Below are positions 17,059 through 25,905 of a DNA stretch of 60,422 nucleotides, one piece after another. The DNA is from Bacteroides sp. OM05-12 (GTDB lineage: Bacteria; Bacteroidota; Bacteroidia; Bacteroidales; Bacteroidaceae): assembly GCF_003438995.1 (NCBI RefSeq), contig NZ_QSUN01000023.1:386-60807 (forward strand). The letters run 5' to 3'. The notes under the pieces were generated by a model that made no database searches, was not told where the DNA came from, and saw only the letters and a program-made list of their open reading frames with translations. The translations under genes and the position numbers were made by a program. The stretch's first letter is position 1; every line of letters begins with the position of its first letter.

Positions 17059-17949
17059 TTAATGTATTTCTTCGTCACTTATCGCGATTTGTTTTTTAAT
17101 GTATCTTGATATTTCTTCCATTAACCATTTCGGGGTAGAGGTGGCTCCGCAGATACCTATAGAGCTGATACCATTTAATAACTTATTGTCTATTTCTTCC
17201 CGGCTGTCAATGAGATATGAATTCGGATTTACTTTCAGGCATTCTCCGAAAAGAACTTTTCCATTGGAGCTTTTCTTACCGCTGACGAAGAAAATGAGGT
17301 CATGTGCTGCCGCAAATTTACGGATGTTGGGCATACGGTTGGCTACTTGTCTGCAAATAGTATCGTAAAACTCAAAGGTTGCTTCGGGAGAAATATGTTC
17401 TTTTATATATGCTACAATCTCCTGAAAGCCTTCTAAGGACTTTGTTGTCTGTGAGTAAAGGCGTATATCACGGTTAAAATCCAGCTTTTTGACTTCGTCC
17501 AGCTTCTCGACTACAATGGCCTTTCCGTCGGTCTGTCCTACCAATCCCAGTACCTCGGCATGACCGTTCTTTCCGTAGATTACGATTTGTTTTTTTTGTA
17601 TGTCGTCTTTTTGTTTGTATTCTTGCTTTATACGTTTTTGGAGTCTGAGCACCACCGGGCAGGTAGCGTCGATAATTTCAATATTGTTTTCTTTGGCAAT
17701 CGTATAAGTTTCAGGTGGTTCGCCGTGTGCACGGAGTAAGACTTTGGCATTGCGTAGACGGCGAAATTCTTCATGATTAATGGTGATTAGCCCCATTTCT
17801 TTTAAACGCTCCACTTCTTTACTGTTGTGCACAATATCTCCTAAGCAGTAGAGTGTTTCTCCGCTAGTGAGTTCTTCCTCCGCTTTTTTTATGGCAGTTA
17901 CCACCCCAAAGCAGAAACCCGATTCTTCATCTATTTCTACTTTTATCAT
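17059..17949 (-). CDS. ispH: 4-hydroxy-3-methylbut-2-enyl diphosphate reductase
   Basis: This is the last enzyme of the MEP isoprenoid pathway. It makes isopentenyl and dimethylallyl diphosphate with an iron-sulfur cluster. The three expected cluster cysteines are in place: C13 in ESGFCFGV, one near residue 96 in DATCPVV and one near 199 in DTICRQ. The substrate contacts HNSKEV, RAHGEPP and KSSNGK are also visible. The 296-residue length is normal. It starts 3 nt after cmk in the operon porQ-cmk-ispH. The precursor it makes feeds the polyprenyl synthase encoded about 3.6 kb away. Confidence 0.95.
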   Translation of the reverse strand: MIKVEIDEESGFCFGVVTAIKKAEEELTSGETLYCLGDIVHNSKEVERLKEMGLITINHEEFRRLRNAKVLLRAHGEPPETYTIAKENNIEIIDATCPVVLRLQKRIKQEYKQKDDIQKKQIVIYGKNGHAEVLGLVGQTDGKAIVVEKLDEVKKLDFNRDIRLYSQTTKSLEGFQEIVAYIKEHISPEATFEFYDTICRQVANRMPNIRKFAAAHDLIFFVSGKKSSNGKVLFGECLKVNPNSYLIDSREEIDNKLLNGISSIGICGATSTPKWLMEEISRYIKKQIAISDEEIH

Positions 17950-17952
17950 TGA

Positions 17953-18648
17953 TTAGGCTTTTTGAATTACTTCTTGGAATTTATCCATCAACCATTGTTT
18001 TTGCTCGGCAATGCTCATATGACTGTTATCCAGTAGAATAGCATCATCTGCCTGCTTTAACGGGCTTACCTCACGGTGTTGGTCGATATAATCGCGGCTC
18101 TCCACATTCTCCAATATCTCATTGAAATCAGCTTGCTGTCCTTTCTCTTTTAATTCGTCAAAGCGTCTTTGTGCACGTATTTGGGCGGAAGCTGTTACGA
18201 AAATCTTAAGTTCGGCATTAGGGAAAACTGTTGTACCGATGTCACGGCCATCCATAACAATACCTTTGGCTTCACCCATCTTTTGCTGTGCAGCAACCAT
18301 TGCTTCACGTACAAATCCGACAGCACTTACCGGACTTACTTTAGAGGAAACTTCCATCGTTCTGATTTTATCTTCAACATTAATACCGTTCAAATAAGTG
18401 TCGGGACGATTTGTCTGAGTGTTCAGTTGGAAAGATATATGGATGTTGTCTATCTGTTTCTCCAGTTCTTTGGTGTTGACACTTCCGTCTTCCAAAAAGA
18501 GATTGTTTTCTATACAATATAGAGTGGCAGCCCTATACATAGCTCCACTGTCAATGTAGATATATCCTATTTCTTTGGCAAGATCCTTTGCCATTGTACT
18601 TTTGCCGCAAGAAGAAAAACCGTCTATAGCTATTGTAATCTTTTTCAT
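17953..18648 (-). CDS. cmk: Cytidylate kinase
   Basis: The 231-residue (d)CMP kinase transfers phosphate from ATP to CMP or dCMP. Visible motifs are the P-loop GFSSCGKST (residues 10-18), [10 protein letters not shown] near 33, the NMP-binding [14 protein letters not shown] near 135 and the R-x-x-x-D-x-x-R type lid segment SRDYIDQHR near 186. It lies 20 nt after porQ and 3 nt before ispH, so it is in the middle of that operon. Confidence 0.95.
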   Translation of the reverse strand: MKKITIAIDGFSSCGKSTMAKDLAKEIGYIYIDSGAMYRAATLYCIENNLFLEDGSVNTKELEKQIDNIHISFQLNTQTNRPDTYLNGINVEDKIRTMEVSSKVSPVSAVGFVREAMVAAQQKMGEAKGIVMDGRDIGTTVFPNAELKIFVTASAQIRAQRRFDELKEKGQQADFNEILENVESRDYIDQHREVSPLKQADDAILLDNSHMSIAEQKQWLMDKFQEVIQKA

Positions 18649-18668
18649 GTCTTAATAAAATATTCAAA

Positions 18669-19640
18669 TTACATTGTCATTGCTAGGTTAAAGAGGAAAG
18701 AGGAGCCCACCGAGTGATATTTAGCGTATGATGCTCCGAATTTAATCCTTTTGACTTGTATGCCCGCGCCGACGGTTAGTCCCGCCCAATGGGAGGAACC
18801 ATCTATTTTCATTTCGTTGGCGCGCCTGCAATTGTAGCCCAAAGATATGTAAAAATTATCAGATGGATTGAAATCAAGACCAAAAACAAAGTGATTTAAT
18901 AGAATGGTACCGAATTTTTGTTTTTCACCATCAGTCGTATAAGAAGATTGCCAGTTGTTCAGCATAGGCATAGTGATTGACAGACGAAAAGGGGCGTGTG
19001 CCAGTCTTTTACTGATACCTAATTGGATATCGACAGGTAGCTTCTCATGTTTTTCATCATAGGCAACTATCTGTCCTCCCAGATTCTTGAAAACGATAGA
19101 AGCGGAGAAATCGGAATTCTCATTATAATAATTCAGACCTAAATCTACTCCGATGGCAAAGGATGAGTATTCTTCGTATTTGGAATAGATCATTTTGGCT
19201 GTGACTCCACCACTCCAATAATCACTTAAATCATAATTGTATATCCCCATGAAAGCCATGTCTTTTGCAGAAAACTCACCTAAGATATTGTTTTCCGGAT
19301 CTGTTTGTTTCATTTTACCATAACCAAAATATTGAGCAGCTACAGCCCATGCCGAACGGTCATTGATGACTTTTGAAAAAGCGGCACTACCAACTCCGAC
19401 TCCATCCATATATACCATATAATTAAGGTTAAGGGTACGGTCGGCAACACAGGATAACAAAGCCGGATTCTGAAAGGCCATTGTTAAATCATCTTCTATC
19501 ACAGATACATTCTCGCCACCTAAAGCTGCGGCATGTGATGAAATCGGTAACTTTAGGAAATTAAAGGTACTGGTTCCTTCTTGCGCTTGTAATCCTATAT
19601 ATATAAAGGAAAAAAGAATGATAAATAGAACTTTTTTCAT
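18669..19640 (-). CDS. porQ: PorQ-family outer-membrane beta-barrel protein
   Basis: The protein of about 323 residues starts at the ATG at 19640 with the signal peptide MKKVLFIILF...QAQ. An in-frame ATG at 19664 is unlikely because the promoter -7 element (19662-19669) overlaps it. The mature part begins TSTFNFLKLPISSHAAALGG and ENVSVIEDD, the typical start of PorQ/PorV-like barrels. It continues with alternating amphipathic strands ending in an aromatic residue pattern. In Porphyromonas, PorQ belongs to the type IX secretion attachment complex. Gut Bacteroides often keep it without the secretion motor, so its role here is open. It heads the porQ-cmk-ispH operon. Confidence 0.82.
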   Translation of the reverse strand: MKKVLFIILFSFIYIGLQAQEGTSTFNFLKLPISSHAAALGGENVSVIEDDLTMAFQNPALLSCVADRTLNLNYMVYMDGVGVGSAAFSKVINDRSAWAVAAQYFGYGKMKQTDPENNILGEFSAKDMAFMGIYNYDLSDYWSGGVTAKMIYSKYEEYSSFAIGVDLGLNYYNENSDFSASIVFKNLGGQIVAYDEKHEKLPVDIQLGISKRLAHAPFRLSITMPMLNNWQSSYTTDGEKQKFGTILLNHFVFGLDFNPSDNFYISLGYNCRRANEMKIDGSSHWAGLTVGAGIQVKRIKFGASYAKYHSVGSSFLFNLAMTM

Positions 19641-19661
19641 TAATGTTGATAAAATTGTTGC

Positions 19662-19669
19662 CAAATATA
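19662..19669 (-). promoter_or_regulatory. -7 element for porQ-cmk-ispH
   Basis: CAAATATA reads TATATTTG on the minus strand, 21 nt before the chosen porQ start. It supports the shorter start. Confidence 0.5.
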
Positions 19670-19850
19670 CGGCTATTTTAAAATATCTACTTTAAATTTG
19701 TAGCATAAATATTGGTCCTTGCTGCAATTTACATTTATAAGAACGTGAAATATTTTATTTTAGGGTGTAGAAAGGATTAAAAAATTAAAAATGGTTATGC
19801 GTTGGCACAAAAAAAATAGTGAAAGGAAAAGGTTATCTAAAAAAATGTGC

Positions 19851-19858
19851 TACATTTG
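19851..19858 (+). promoter_or_regulatory. -7 element for tonB
   Basis: TACATTTG matches TAnnTTTG and lies 38 nt before the tonB start. Confidence 0.5.
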
Positions 19859-19896
19859 CCCGAAAGTGAGAAACACATAAAAAATTATATTATAAT

Positions 19897-20580
19897 ATGG
19901 AAGTAAAAAAGTCGCCTAAAGCAGATTTGGAAGGTAAAAGAGGTACCTGGCTGTTAGTCGGTTACGTTATCGTCTTAGCTCTTATGTTCGTTGCGTTCGA
20001 ATGGACTCAACGTGACGTTAAGGTTGCAACGGATTCGGGTATAGTTGACTTAGTTTTCGAGGAAGAGATTATTCCTATTACACAACAGGAAGAAATTAAA
20101 GCTCCACCTCCACCTGAAGCTCCTTCCGTAGCTGAAGTCCTGAATATCGTAGAGGATAATGCTGATGTACAAGAAACTGCAATTGCTACAACTGAAGAAA
20201 CTGGTAAGGCTGTTGAAGTTAAGTATGTTCCTGTAGAAGTAGAGGAAGAAGAACCTGAAGAAGAAACAATATTTCAGGTTGTAGAAGTAATGCCGGAATT
20301 CCCGGGTGGTATGGCTGAATGTTTGAAGTTCTTAGGAAAGAATATCAAATATCCGACAATCGCTCAAGAAAATGGTGTTCAAGGTAGAGTTATCGTACAG
20401 TTTGTTGTAAACAGAGACGGTTCTATCGTTGACCCGGTTGTTGTACGTAGCGTTGACCCTTATTTGGATAAAGAAGCTTTGCGTGTGATTAAGAGTATGC
20501 CTAAATGGAAACCTGGTCAGCAAAGAGGTAAGGCTGTACGTGTTAAGTACACAGTACCGGTAACATTCAAATTACAGTAA
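19897..20580 (+). CDS. tonB: TonB family energy transducer
   Basis: The 227-residue protein couples the inner-membrane ExbB-ExbD motor to outer-membrane TonB-dependent receptors. It has a short cytoplasmic N-terminus and one membrane helix (about residues 17-38). A short proline-rich piece (KAPPPPEAPS) and an acidic stretch rich in E and V span the periplasm. The C-terminal domain of about 95 residues starts at MPEFPGGM and contains YPTIAQENGVQGRV and PKWKPGQQRGKAV, the Bacteroidetes TonB_C signature. A strong terminator follows, so it is monocistronic. The exbB-exbD genes lie 2.9 kb downstream on the same strand. Confidence 0.93.
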   Translation: MEVKKSPKADLEGKRGTWLLVGYVIVLALMFVAFEWTQRDVKVATDSGIVDLVFEEEIIPITQQEEIKAPPPPEAPSVAEVLNIVEDNADVQETAIATTEETGKAVEVKYVPVEVEEEEPEEETIFQVVEVMPEFPGGMAECLKFLGKNIKYPTIAQENGVQGRVIVQFVVNRDGSIVDPVVVRSVDPYLDKEALRVIKSMPKWKPGQQRGKAVRVKYTVPVTFKLQ

Positions 20581-20612
20581 AGAAATAACATGAATGTTTG
20601 TATAAAGTATGG

Positions 20613-20639
20613 GAGGCTGCTATATGCAGCCTCTTTTTT
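20613..20639 (+). terminator. Intrinsic terminator of tonB
   Basis: GAGGCTGC (20613-20620) and GCAGCCTC (20626-20633) form a perfect 8-bp stem with a 5-nt loop, followed by six Ts. Confidence 0.88.
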
Positions 20640-20667
20640 CTAAAATCCTTAATATAATTTCTATACC

Positions 20668-21642
20668 ATGTTTACTGCTCTCCAATTATTGGATGATGTA
20701 AATTCATATATCTCCAAATTACAATATAACCGTACTCCGAAAGGATTATATGATCCGATAGAGTACGTGTTGTCTTTAGGTGGAAAACGCATTCGTCCCG
20801 TACTTATGTTGATGGCTTACAACCTATATAAGGATGATGTATCTACGGTGATGTCACAAGCCGTTGCTTTAGAAACTTATCATAACTATACGTTATTACA
20901 TGATGACTTGATGGATCGATCGGATATGAGACGTGGAAAAGCTACGGTGCATAAAGTCTGGAATGAAAATACGGCAATACTTTCCGGAGATGCGATGCTT
21001 GTACTGGCATATCAGTTTTTGACAAGAAATACCCCGGCACATTTAGATGAAATTCTTGGGCTATTTAGTCAAACGGCCTTGGAAATTTGTGAAGGACAGC
21101 AGTTTGATATGGAATTTGAAACTCGTGAAAATGTTACGGCAGACGAGTATATTGAAATGATACGTCTTAAGACTGCCGTTTTATTAGCTGCCAGTTTGAA
21201 GATAGGTGCAATATTAGCAGGTGCTTCTACTGCGGATGCTGATGCTTTATATACATTTGGGATGCAAATAGGAATTGCATTTCAATTGAAAGATGATTTC
21301 CTGGATGTGTATGGAAATCCGGAATTATTCGGGAAAAATATAGGCGGAGATATCCTTTGCAATAAGAAGACCTTTATGCTAATAAAGGCTTTGGAACGTG
21401 CAGATGAAGCCCAAAGAAAAGAACTTTTGACTTGGATCTCCAAAGCTGATTATAATCCTTTAGAGAAAATTGAAGTAGTCACTGACCTATATGATAAAAT
21501 AGGTATAAAGAATGTTTGTGAAAATAAGATGAGAGAACACTATATGCAAGGAATTGCCAGTCTTTTAGAGGTCAATCTCCCTGTAGAGAAGACACTTGAG
21601 TTAAAGAATTTTGCAGAACATTTAATGTACCGGGAAATGTAA
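20668..21642 (+). CDS. Polyprenyl diphosphate synthase
   Basis: The 324-residue trans-prenyltransferase extends an allylic diphosphate with isopentenyl diphosphate. It holds both aspartate-rich metal sites, DDLMD (near 82) and DDFLD (near 210), plus GGKRIRP near 33 and the MRRGK arginine motif. The residues before the first site do not allow me to fix the chain length, so the product could be geranylgeranyl, farnesyl or a longer chain for menaquinone. It lies 9 nt before a conserved hypothetical gene, with tatD after that. The three genes form a likely operon. Confidence 0.9.
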   Translation: MFTALQLLDDVNSYISKLQYNRTPKGLYDPIEYVLSLGGKRIRPVLMLMAYNLYKDDVSTVMSQAVALETYHNYTLLHDDLMDRSDMRRGKATVHKVWNENTAILSGDAMLVLAYQFLTRNTPAHLDEILGLFSQTALEICEGQQFDMEFETRENVTADEYIEMIRLKTAVLLAASLKIGAILAGASTADADALYTFGMQIGIAFQLKDDFLDVYGNPELFGKNIGGDILCNKKTFMLIKALERADEAQRKELLTWISKADYNPLEKIEVVTDLYDKIGIKNVCENKMREHYMQGIASLLEVNLPVEKTLELKNFAEHLMYREM

Positions 21643-21650
21643 TTAGATTT

Positions 21651-22340
21651 ATGCCCTACAGAAGATTACCTAATACGGATCAAGCCAGAATTAAAGCTTT
21701 AAGTATGGCTTTGGAAAAAGGAGATACATATAATCCGATTATTTCGTTGAATACATTGTCGGAGGCAAGGAGCTTTCTTTCTCGTTTTAAAGTGGCTCGG
21801 GCATATTATAAACAATGTTTGGAGAATCAAGTAAATTCCAGTAAAAAGTATCAGGGTAATGTTAAGAATGCTCGGTTGTACATATCTCATTTTATTCAGG
21901 TTTTGAATTTGGCAGTTATTCGTTCTGAAATTAAGGAAGAATATAAGGACTTTTATGGTTTGCCGAGAGAGAACTATAGCGTTCCGGATTTATCGAGTGA
22001 AGTTTCTGTTTTGGAATGGGGTGATAAAATCATTGCGGGAGAAAAAGAAAGACTTCGTCATGGTGGTGTCCCTATTTATAATCCAACGATAGCAAAGGTT
22101 ATTGTACATTACGATATTTTTAAAGAAGGATACGAATGCCAAAAGAATCTTCAAAATATAACTAATCGTAGTTTGGAAAAATTAGCTTCTATGCGTGGAA
22201 GGGCTGATGAAATAATATTGGATTTGTGGAATCAAATAGAGAAGAGATTTGAAAACTTATCGGGTGAGGAACGATTGAATAAATGCCGGGAATATGGAGT
22301 TGTCTATTACTATAGGACAGGAGAAAAGAAACCGGAGTAG
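21651..22340 (+). CDS. Conserved hypothetical protein, probably cytoplasmic
   Basis: I do not recognise a domain in this 229-residue protein. It has no signal peptide or membrane helix and looks helical. Its N-terminus (MPYRRLPNTDQARIKAL) is basic, followed by a region with FKVARAYYKQCLENQ, which suggests an alpha-helical bundle. The C-terminal third contains ASMRGRADEIILDLWNQIE. It starts 9 nt after the polyprenyl synthase gene and ends 6 nt before tatD, so it is translated from the same message. The compact spacing suggests a retained housekeeping-linked role, but none can be named. Confidence 0.75.
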   Translation: MPYRRLPNTDQARIKALSMALEKGDTYNPIISLNTLSEARSFLSRFKVARAYYKQCLENQVNSSKKYQGNVKNARLYISHFIQVLNLAVIRSEIKEEYKDFYGLPRENYSVPDLSSEVSVLEWGDKIIAGEKERLRHGGVPIYNPTIAKVIVHYDIFKEGYECQKNLQNITNRSLEKLASMRGRADEIILDLWNQIEKRFENLSGEERLNKCREYGVVYYYRTGEKKPE

Positions 22341-22346
22341 ACGTTT

Positions 22347-23129
22347 ATGGAATTCATAGATACACATTCTCATCTATTTTTAGAGGAATTTAAAGAGGAC
22401 TTGCCTGAAGTTATTGAACGAGCAAAGAGTATTGGTGTTTCAAAGGTGTTTATGCCCAATATTGATAGCTCGACTATCAGTGATATGCTGCGAGTCGCAT
22501 CTCAATATGCAGGCTATTGTTATCCGATGATTGGTCTGCATCCGACATCTGTGGAGGAAAATTATGAGATTGAGTTGAAGCAGATGAAAGAATTGCTTGA
22601 TTTATCTAATAATTTTGTTGGGATAGGTGAAGTTGGTTTGGATTTGTATTGGGATAAGACTTATCGTATGCAACAAGAAAATGCATTTGTAACGCAATTA
22701 CAATGGGCCATAGAGTATAAATTACCTCTGATTATACATTGTCGTGAAGCATTCGAAGAGTTATATGCTTTAATGCTTCCTTATATAGAAGATACTAATT
22801 TGAGAGGAATCTTTCATAGTTTTACGGGAACTAAAGCTGAAGCAGATAAATTATTGAGCTTTAAAAACTTTAAGTTGGGCATCAATGGAGTTGTGACCTT
22901 CAAAAAAACTATTTTGCCGGATGTGTTGAGAGATGTACCGATAAACCGGATCGTTTTAGAAACTGACTCTCCTTATTTAACTCCGGTGCCCAACAGAGGG
23001 AAACGTAATGAAAGTGCCAATGTGAAAGATGTTTTAAATAAGTTGGCTGAGATATATGAAATATCAGTCGAAAAGATGGCGGAATTAACAAATAAAAATG
23101 CTTTAGAGGTGTTTAAGGTAATAGAATGA
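22347..23129 (+). CDS. TatD family metal-dependent hydrolase (DNase)
   Basis: The 260-residue TIM-barrel protein carries all metal-binding segments of the TatD family: DTHSHL at the N-terminus, GEVGLD near 93, HCRE near 132, IFHSFTG near 155 and ETDSPYL near 210. TatD enzymes are Mg2+-dependent nucleases acting on DNA 3' ends, and some act in quality control. It is the last gene of the operon with the polyprenyl synthase. A tRNA gene follows 170 nt later. Confidence 0.92.
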   Translation: MEFIDTHSHLFLEEFKEDLPEVIERAKSIGVSKVFMPNIDSSTISDMLRVASQYAGYCYPMIGLHPTSVEENYEIELKQMKELLDLSNNFVGIGEVGLDLYWDKTYRMQQENAFVTQLQWAIEYKLPLIIHCREAFEELYALMLPYIEDTNLRGIFHSFTGTKAEADKLLSFKNFKLGINGVVTFKKTILPDVLRDVPINRIVLETDSPYLTPVPNRGKRNESANVKDVLNKLAEIYEISVEKMAELTNKNALEVFKVIE

Positions 23130-23195
23130 CGATGGGAAGATTTTAAAGTTTATTAATTTTGCACGTTTATCAAAGATTAAAGAGGAATAATGCTG

Positions 23196-23223
23196 TTTGG
23201 GACGAAAAAAAAGAATACATTTG
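23196..23223 (+). promoter_or_regulatory. Candidate promoter for tRNA-Ser
   Basis: TTTG (23196-23199) and TACATTTG (23216-23223) lie 77 nt before the tRNA. The 16-nt spacing is shorter than the usual 19 to 20, so this is tentative. Confidence 0.4.
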
Positions 23224-23299
23224 TGCCTGAAATTATTTGGGATTCGCATTTTTTTTGTAATTTGCAGCCGATTTAAAAGGAATGATATCCTATTATAAT

Positions 23300-23387
23300 G
23301 GAGAGATGCTCGAGTGGTTGAAGAGGCACGCCTGGAAAGCGTGTATACGCCTAAAGCGTATCGCGGGTTCGAATCCCGCTTTCTCCG
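23300..23387 (+). tRNA. tRNA-Ser(GGA)
   Basis: The 88-nt gene has acceptor arms GGAGAGA and TTTCTCC with one G-T pair and discriminator G at 23387. It has a D-arm with GAGTGGTTGAAGAGGC, anticodon GGA at 23334-23336, and the long variable arm expected of serine tRNAs. The T-arm GGGTTCGAATCCC is complete. The genome does not encode CCA here (CAA follows). GGA reads UCC and UCU codons. Confidence 0.97.
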
Positions 23388-23461
23388 CAATAATGCACTG
23401 AAATTAACAAGTAAATATAAAACAATAATTAATTAATTAATCTTAAAAAATTAGACACACA

Positions 23462-24274
23462 ATGAAAAAGTTATTTGCAATTCTTGCAGTGATGGGAGTC
23501 CTGACATTTGGATCAACTCAGATAGCTTTAGCTCAAGATGAGGCTGCTGCAACAGAACAAACAGAACAAACTGCTCCTGCGGTTGAAGAAGCTACAACTG
23601 CTGAGGTAACTACGGCCGTTGCTGAAGAAGAAGGTGGTATCCATAAAGAATTGAAAACAAAATTCATTGAAGGTTCTGCATTCTTCATGAGTTTCGTTGC
23701 TATTGCATTGGTTATTGGTTTGGCTTTTTGTATTGAAAGAATTATCTATCTTAGCTTGGCTGAAGTTAACACTAAAAAACTTATTGCTGCTGTAGAAGCT
23801 GCTTTGGAAAAAGGTGATATTGAAGCTGCTAAAACAGTTTGCCGTAATACAAGAGGTCCTATTGCTTCAATTTTCTATCAAGGTTTGATGAGAATTGATC
23901 AAGGTATCGATGTAGTTGAGAAATCTGTTGTTTCTTACGGCGGTGTTCAAGCTGGTTATTTGGAAAAAGGATGTTCTTGGATTACATTGTTTATCGCAAT
24001 GGCTCCGTCGTTAGGATTCTTGGGTACTGTAATCGGTATGGTTCAGGCATTCGATAAAATCCAACAAGTAGGTGATATTTCTCCGACAGTTGTTGCCGGC
24101 GGTATGAAAGTTGCCTTGATTACTACTATCTTCGGTTTGATTGTTGCTTTGATTCTTCAGTTGTTCTACAACTACATTCTTTCAAAGATTGAAGCTTTGA
24201 CAAGCGAAATGGAAGATTCTTCTATTACTTTGCTTGATATGGTAATCAAATACAACCTGAAGTACAAAAAATAA
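23462..24274 (+). CDS. exbB: ExbB/MotA/TolQ proton channel with N-terminal signal-like extension
   Basis: The 270-residue protein is the channel subunit of a TonB or Tol-type motor. Unlike enterobacterial ExbB it starts with a cleavable-looking signal (MKKLFAILAVMG...ALAQ) and an acidic A/E/T-rich linker to about residue 60. Three membrane helices follow (about 73-97, 168-190 and 205-235). The last two hold the conserved segments GFLGTVIGMVQAF and VAGGMKVALITTIFGLIVAL. The gene is first in a four-gene operon, exbB-(membrane protein)-exbD-exbD, and lies 74 nt after tRNA-Ser. Confidence 0.92.
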   Translation: MKKLFAILAVMGVLTFGSTQIALAQDEAAATEQTEQTAPAVEEATTAEVTTAVAEEEGGIHKELKTKFIEGSAFFMSFVAIALVIGLAFCIERIIYLSLAEVNTKKLIAAVEAALEKGDIEAAKTVCRNTRGPIASIFYQGLMRIDQGIDVVEKSVVSYGGVQAGYLEKGCSWITLFIAMAPSLGFLGTVIGMVQAFDKIQQVGDISPTVVAGGMKVALITTIFGLIVALILQLFYNYILSKIEALTSEMEDSSITLLDMVIKYNLKYKK

Positions 24275-24285
24275 TTTTTAGAGAA

Positions 24286-24762
24286 ATGAAAGTTAAAATT
24301 CAAAAAATATCAGGAACTGTCCTATATGTGATTCTTGCTATTACGCTTGTGATCTTAGGATTGTTCTTCTTTGGAGGTGAAGATGCAAACCGGATTGTTG
24401 CTGATCCGGAAATGTCTCAGCCTGCATATACTGATCCACTTATTTATTGGATATATGTCTTGATGGGCATAACTGTATGTGTTACGGTTTTAGCTGCTAT
24501 CTTCCAATTTGTCAGCAATTTTATGGATTCTCCAAAAGAAGCAGTGAAGTCTTTAATTGGTATTATTGCTTTGGTAGTTCTTTTAATTGTTTCATGGTCA
24601 ATGGGTAGTGGTGAAGCGTTAGTTTTACCGGGTTATGATGGTACTGATAACGTTCCATTTTGGTTAAAATTGACAGATATGTTCCTATATTCTATCTATT
24701 TCATGATGGGAGCATTGATTCTTTTGATCTTTGGATTTAGTATTAGAAAGAAATTTTTGTAA
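24286..24762 (+). CDS. Unnamed four-helix membrane protein of the exbBD operon
   Basis: The 158-residue protein has four predicted membrane helices, at about 10-28, 51-75, 87-103 and 130-152, and ends in RKKFL. A short loop between helices one and two carries DPEMSQPAYTDP. I do not recognise a named domain. It lies 11 nt after exbB and 37 nt before the first exbD, so it should be made together with the motor and may be an assembly or accessory subunit. That role is inferred from position only. Confidence 0.8.
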   Translation: MKVKIQKISGTVLYVILAITLVILGLFFFGGEDANRIVADPEMSQPAYTDPLIYWIYVLMGITVCVTVLAAIFQFVSNFMDSPKEAVKSLIGIIALVVLLIVSWSMGSGEALVLPGYDGTDNVPFWLKLTDMFLYSIYFMMGALILLIFGFSIRKKFL

Positions 24763-24799
24763 TCATTGTCGGGTTACCGATAATATAAAAGAGTAAGTA

Positions 24800-25390
24800 A
24801 TGGCAAAAGGAAAAAGAAGTGTACCCGAGATAAATTCGAGTTCGACGGCCGATATTGCTTTCTTATTGCTTATTTTCTTCCTTATCACTACTTCTATGGA
24901 TACTGACCGTGGTTTGGCAAGACGTTTACCGCCTCCACCGGAAAAGGATCAGAAAATAGATGATATCATTGTAAAAGAGCGTAACGTTCTAGCTGTTCGT
25001 TTAAATTCAAATGATCAGTTGATGTGTGGTTCTGATTACATAACAATTAAGCAATTAAGACAGAGAGCTAAAGATTTTATTGCGAATCCTTATAATGACG
25101 AGAAACTACCAGAAAAGCATGAGAAGAATATTCCATATTTCGGTAAAGTCATGGTAACGGAGAACCATGTAATTTCTTTGCAAAATGACCGTGGAACCAG
25201 TTATCAGGCGTACATTGATGTACAGAATGAATTGGTCGCTGCTTATAATGAGTTGAGAAATGAATTAGCTCAGGAAAAATGGCAGAAAGATTATAATCAA
25301 TTGGACGAAGAGCAGCAAAAAGCGATTCGTGAGTATTATCCTCAAAAGATATCTGAGGCAGAACCTAAAAACTATGGAGGGAAGAAGTAA
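24800..25390 (+). CDS. exbD: ExbD/TolR family biopolymer transport protein 1
   Basis: The 196-residue protein has the ExbD arrangement: a short cytoplasmic N-terminus, one membrane helix with the proton-carrying aspartate (TADIAFLLLIFFLITTSM, near residue 20) and a periplasmic domain. The periplasmic part is longer than in E. coli ExbD (about 140 residues) and has an extra charged helical tail near 150-190. The stop codon overlaps the start of the second exbD by one base (TAATG), indicating translational coupling. Confidence 0.92.
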   Translation: MAKGKRSVPEINSSSTADIAFLLLIFFLITTSMDTDRGLARRLPPPPEKDQKIDDIIVKERNVLAVRLNSNDQLMCGSDYITIKQLRQRAKDFIANPYNDEKLPEKHEKNIPYFGKVMVTENHVISLQNDRGTSYQAYIDVQNELVAAYNELRNELAQEKWQKDYNQLDEEQQKAIREYYPQKISEAEPKNYGGKK

Positions 25391-25854
25391 TGGGAAAATT
25401 TAATAAAACAGGTAAACGTGGAATGCCTGCTCTGAATACCTCTTCTTTACCTGACCTTATCTTTACACTGTTGTTCTTCTTTATGATTGTAACAACAATG
25501 CGTGAAGTAACATTAAAGGTTGAGTTTAAGGTTCCGACAGGTACAGAGTTGGAGAAACTGGAAAAGAAATCATTGGTGACGTTTATTTATGTAGGTAAGC
25601 CTACTGCTGATTTACGTAAGAAAATGGGTTCTGAAAGCCGTATTCAGTTAAATGATAAGTTTGCTGATGTTGCTGAAATCCAGGATTATATTACTCAGGA
25701 GAGAACAAGTATGAAAGAAGAAGACCAACCGTTTATGACCGTATCTTTGAAAATTGATAAGGAAACAAAAATGGGTATCGTAACAGATATTAAACAGGCA
25801 CTTCGTCAGGCTTATGCTTTGAAGATTAACTATTCAGCGCAACCGCGTCAGTAA
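25390..25854 (+). CDS. exbD: ExbD/TolR family biopolymer transport protein 2
   Basis: This second ExbD paralogue of 154 residues has the helix segment SSLPDLIFTLLFFFMIVTTM, with the key Asp near residue 22, and a standard-size periplasmic domain. Two different ExbD proteins in tandem are common in Bacteroidetes and suggest a hetero-oligomeric stator plug. It ends the exbB operon at a strong terminator. Confidence 0.92.
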   Translation: MGKFNKTGKRGMPALNTSSLPDLIFTLLFFFMIVTTMREVTLKVEFKVPTGTELEKLEKKSLVTFIYVGKPTADLRKKMGSESRIQLNDKFADVAEIQDYITQERTSMKEEDQPFMTVSLKIDKETKMGIVTDIKQALRQAYALKINYSAQPRQ

Positions 25855-25874
25855 TAGTTGGATTCTAAAATAAT

Positions 25875-25905
25875 AAAAAGGAGGTTTTTATACCTCCTTT
25901 TTTCA
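25875..25905. terminator. Terminator between exbD and the GNAT gene
   Basis: AAAAAGGAGGT (25875-25885) pairs with ACCTCCTTTTT (25892-25902). The T run serves the plus-strand exb operon. The A run on the other arm lets it work also for the minus-strand GNAT gene, whose stop codon it touches. Confidence 0.85.

Noticed and set aside
23103..23390. Minus-strand open frame of 95 codons over the tRNA gene
   Set aside because: It is the antisense of tRNA-Ser and of the tatD end. Such frames with RDSNP-like starts are a known artefact of tRNA antisense translation.
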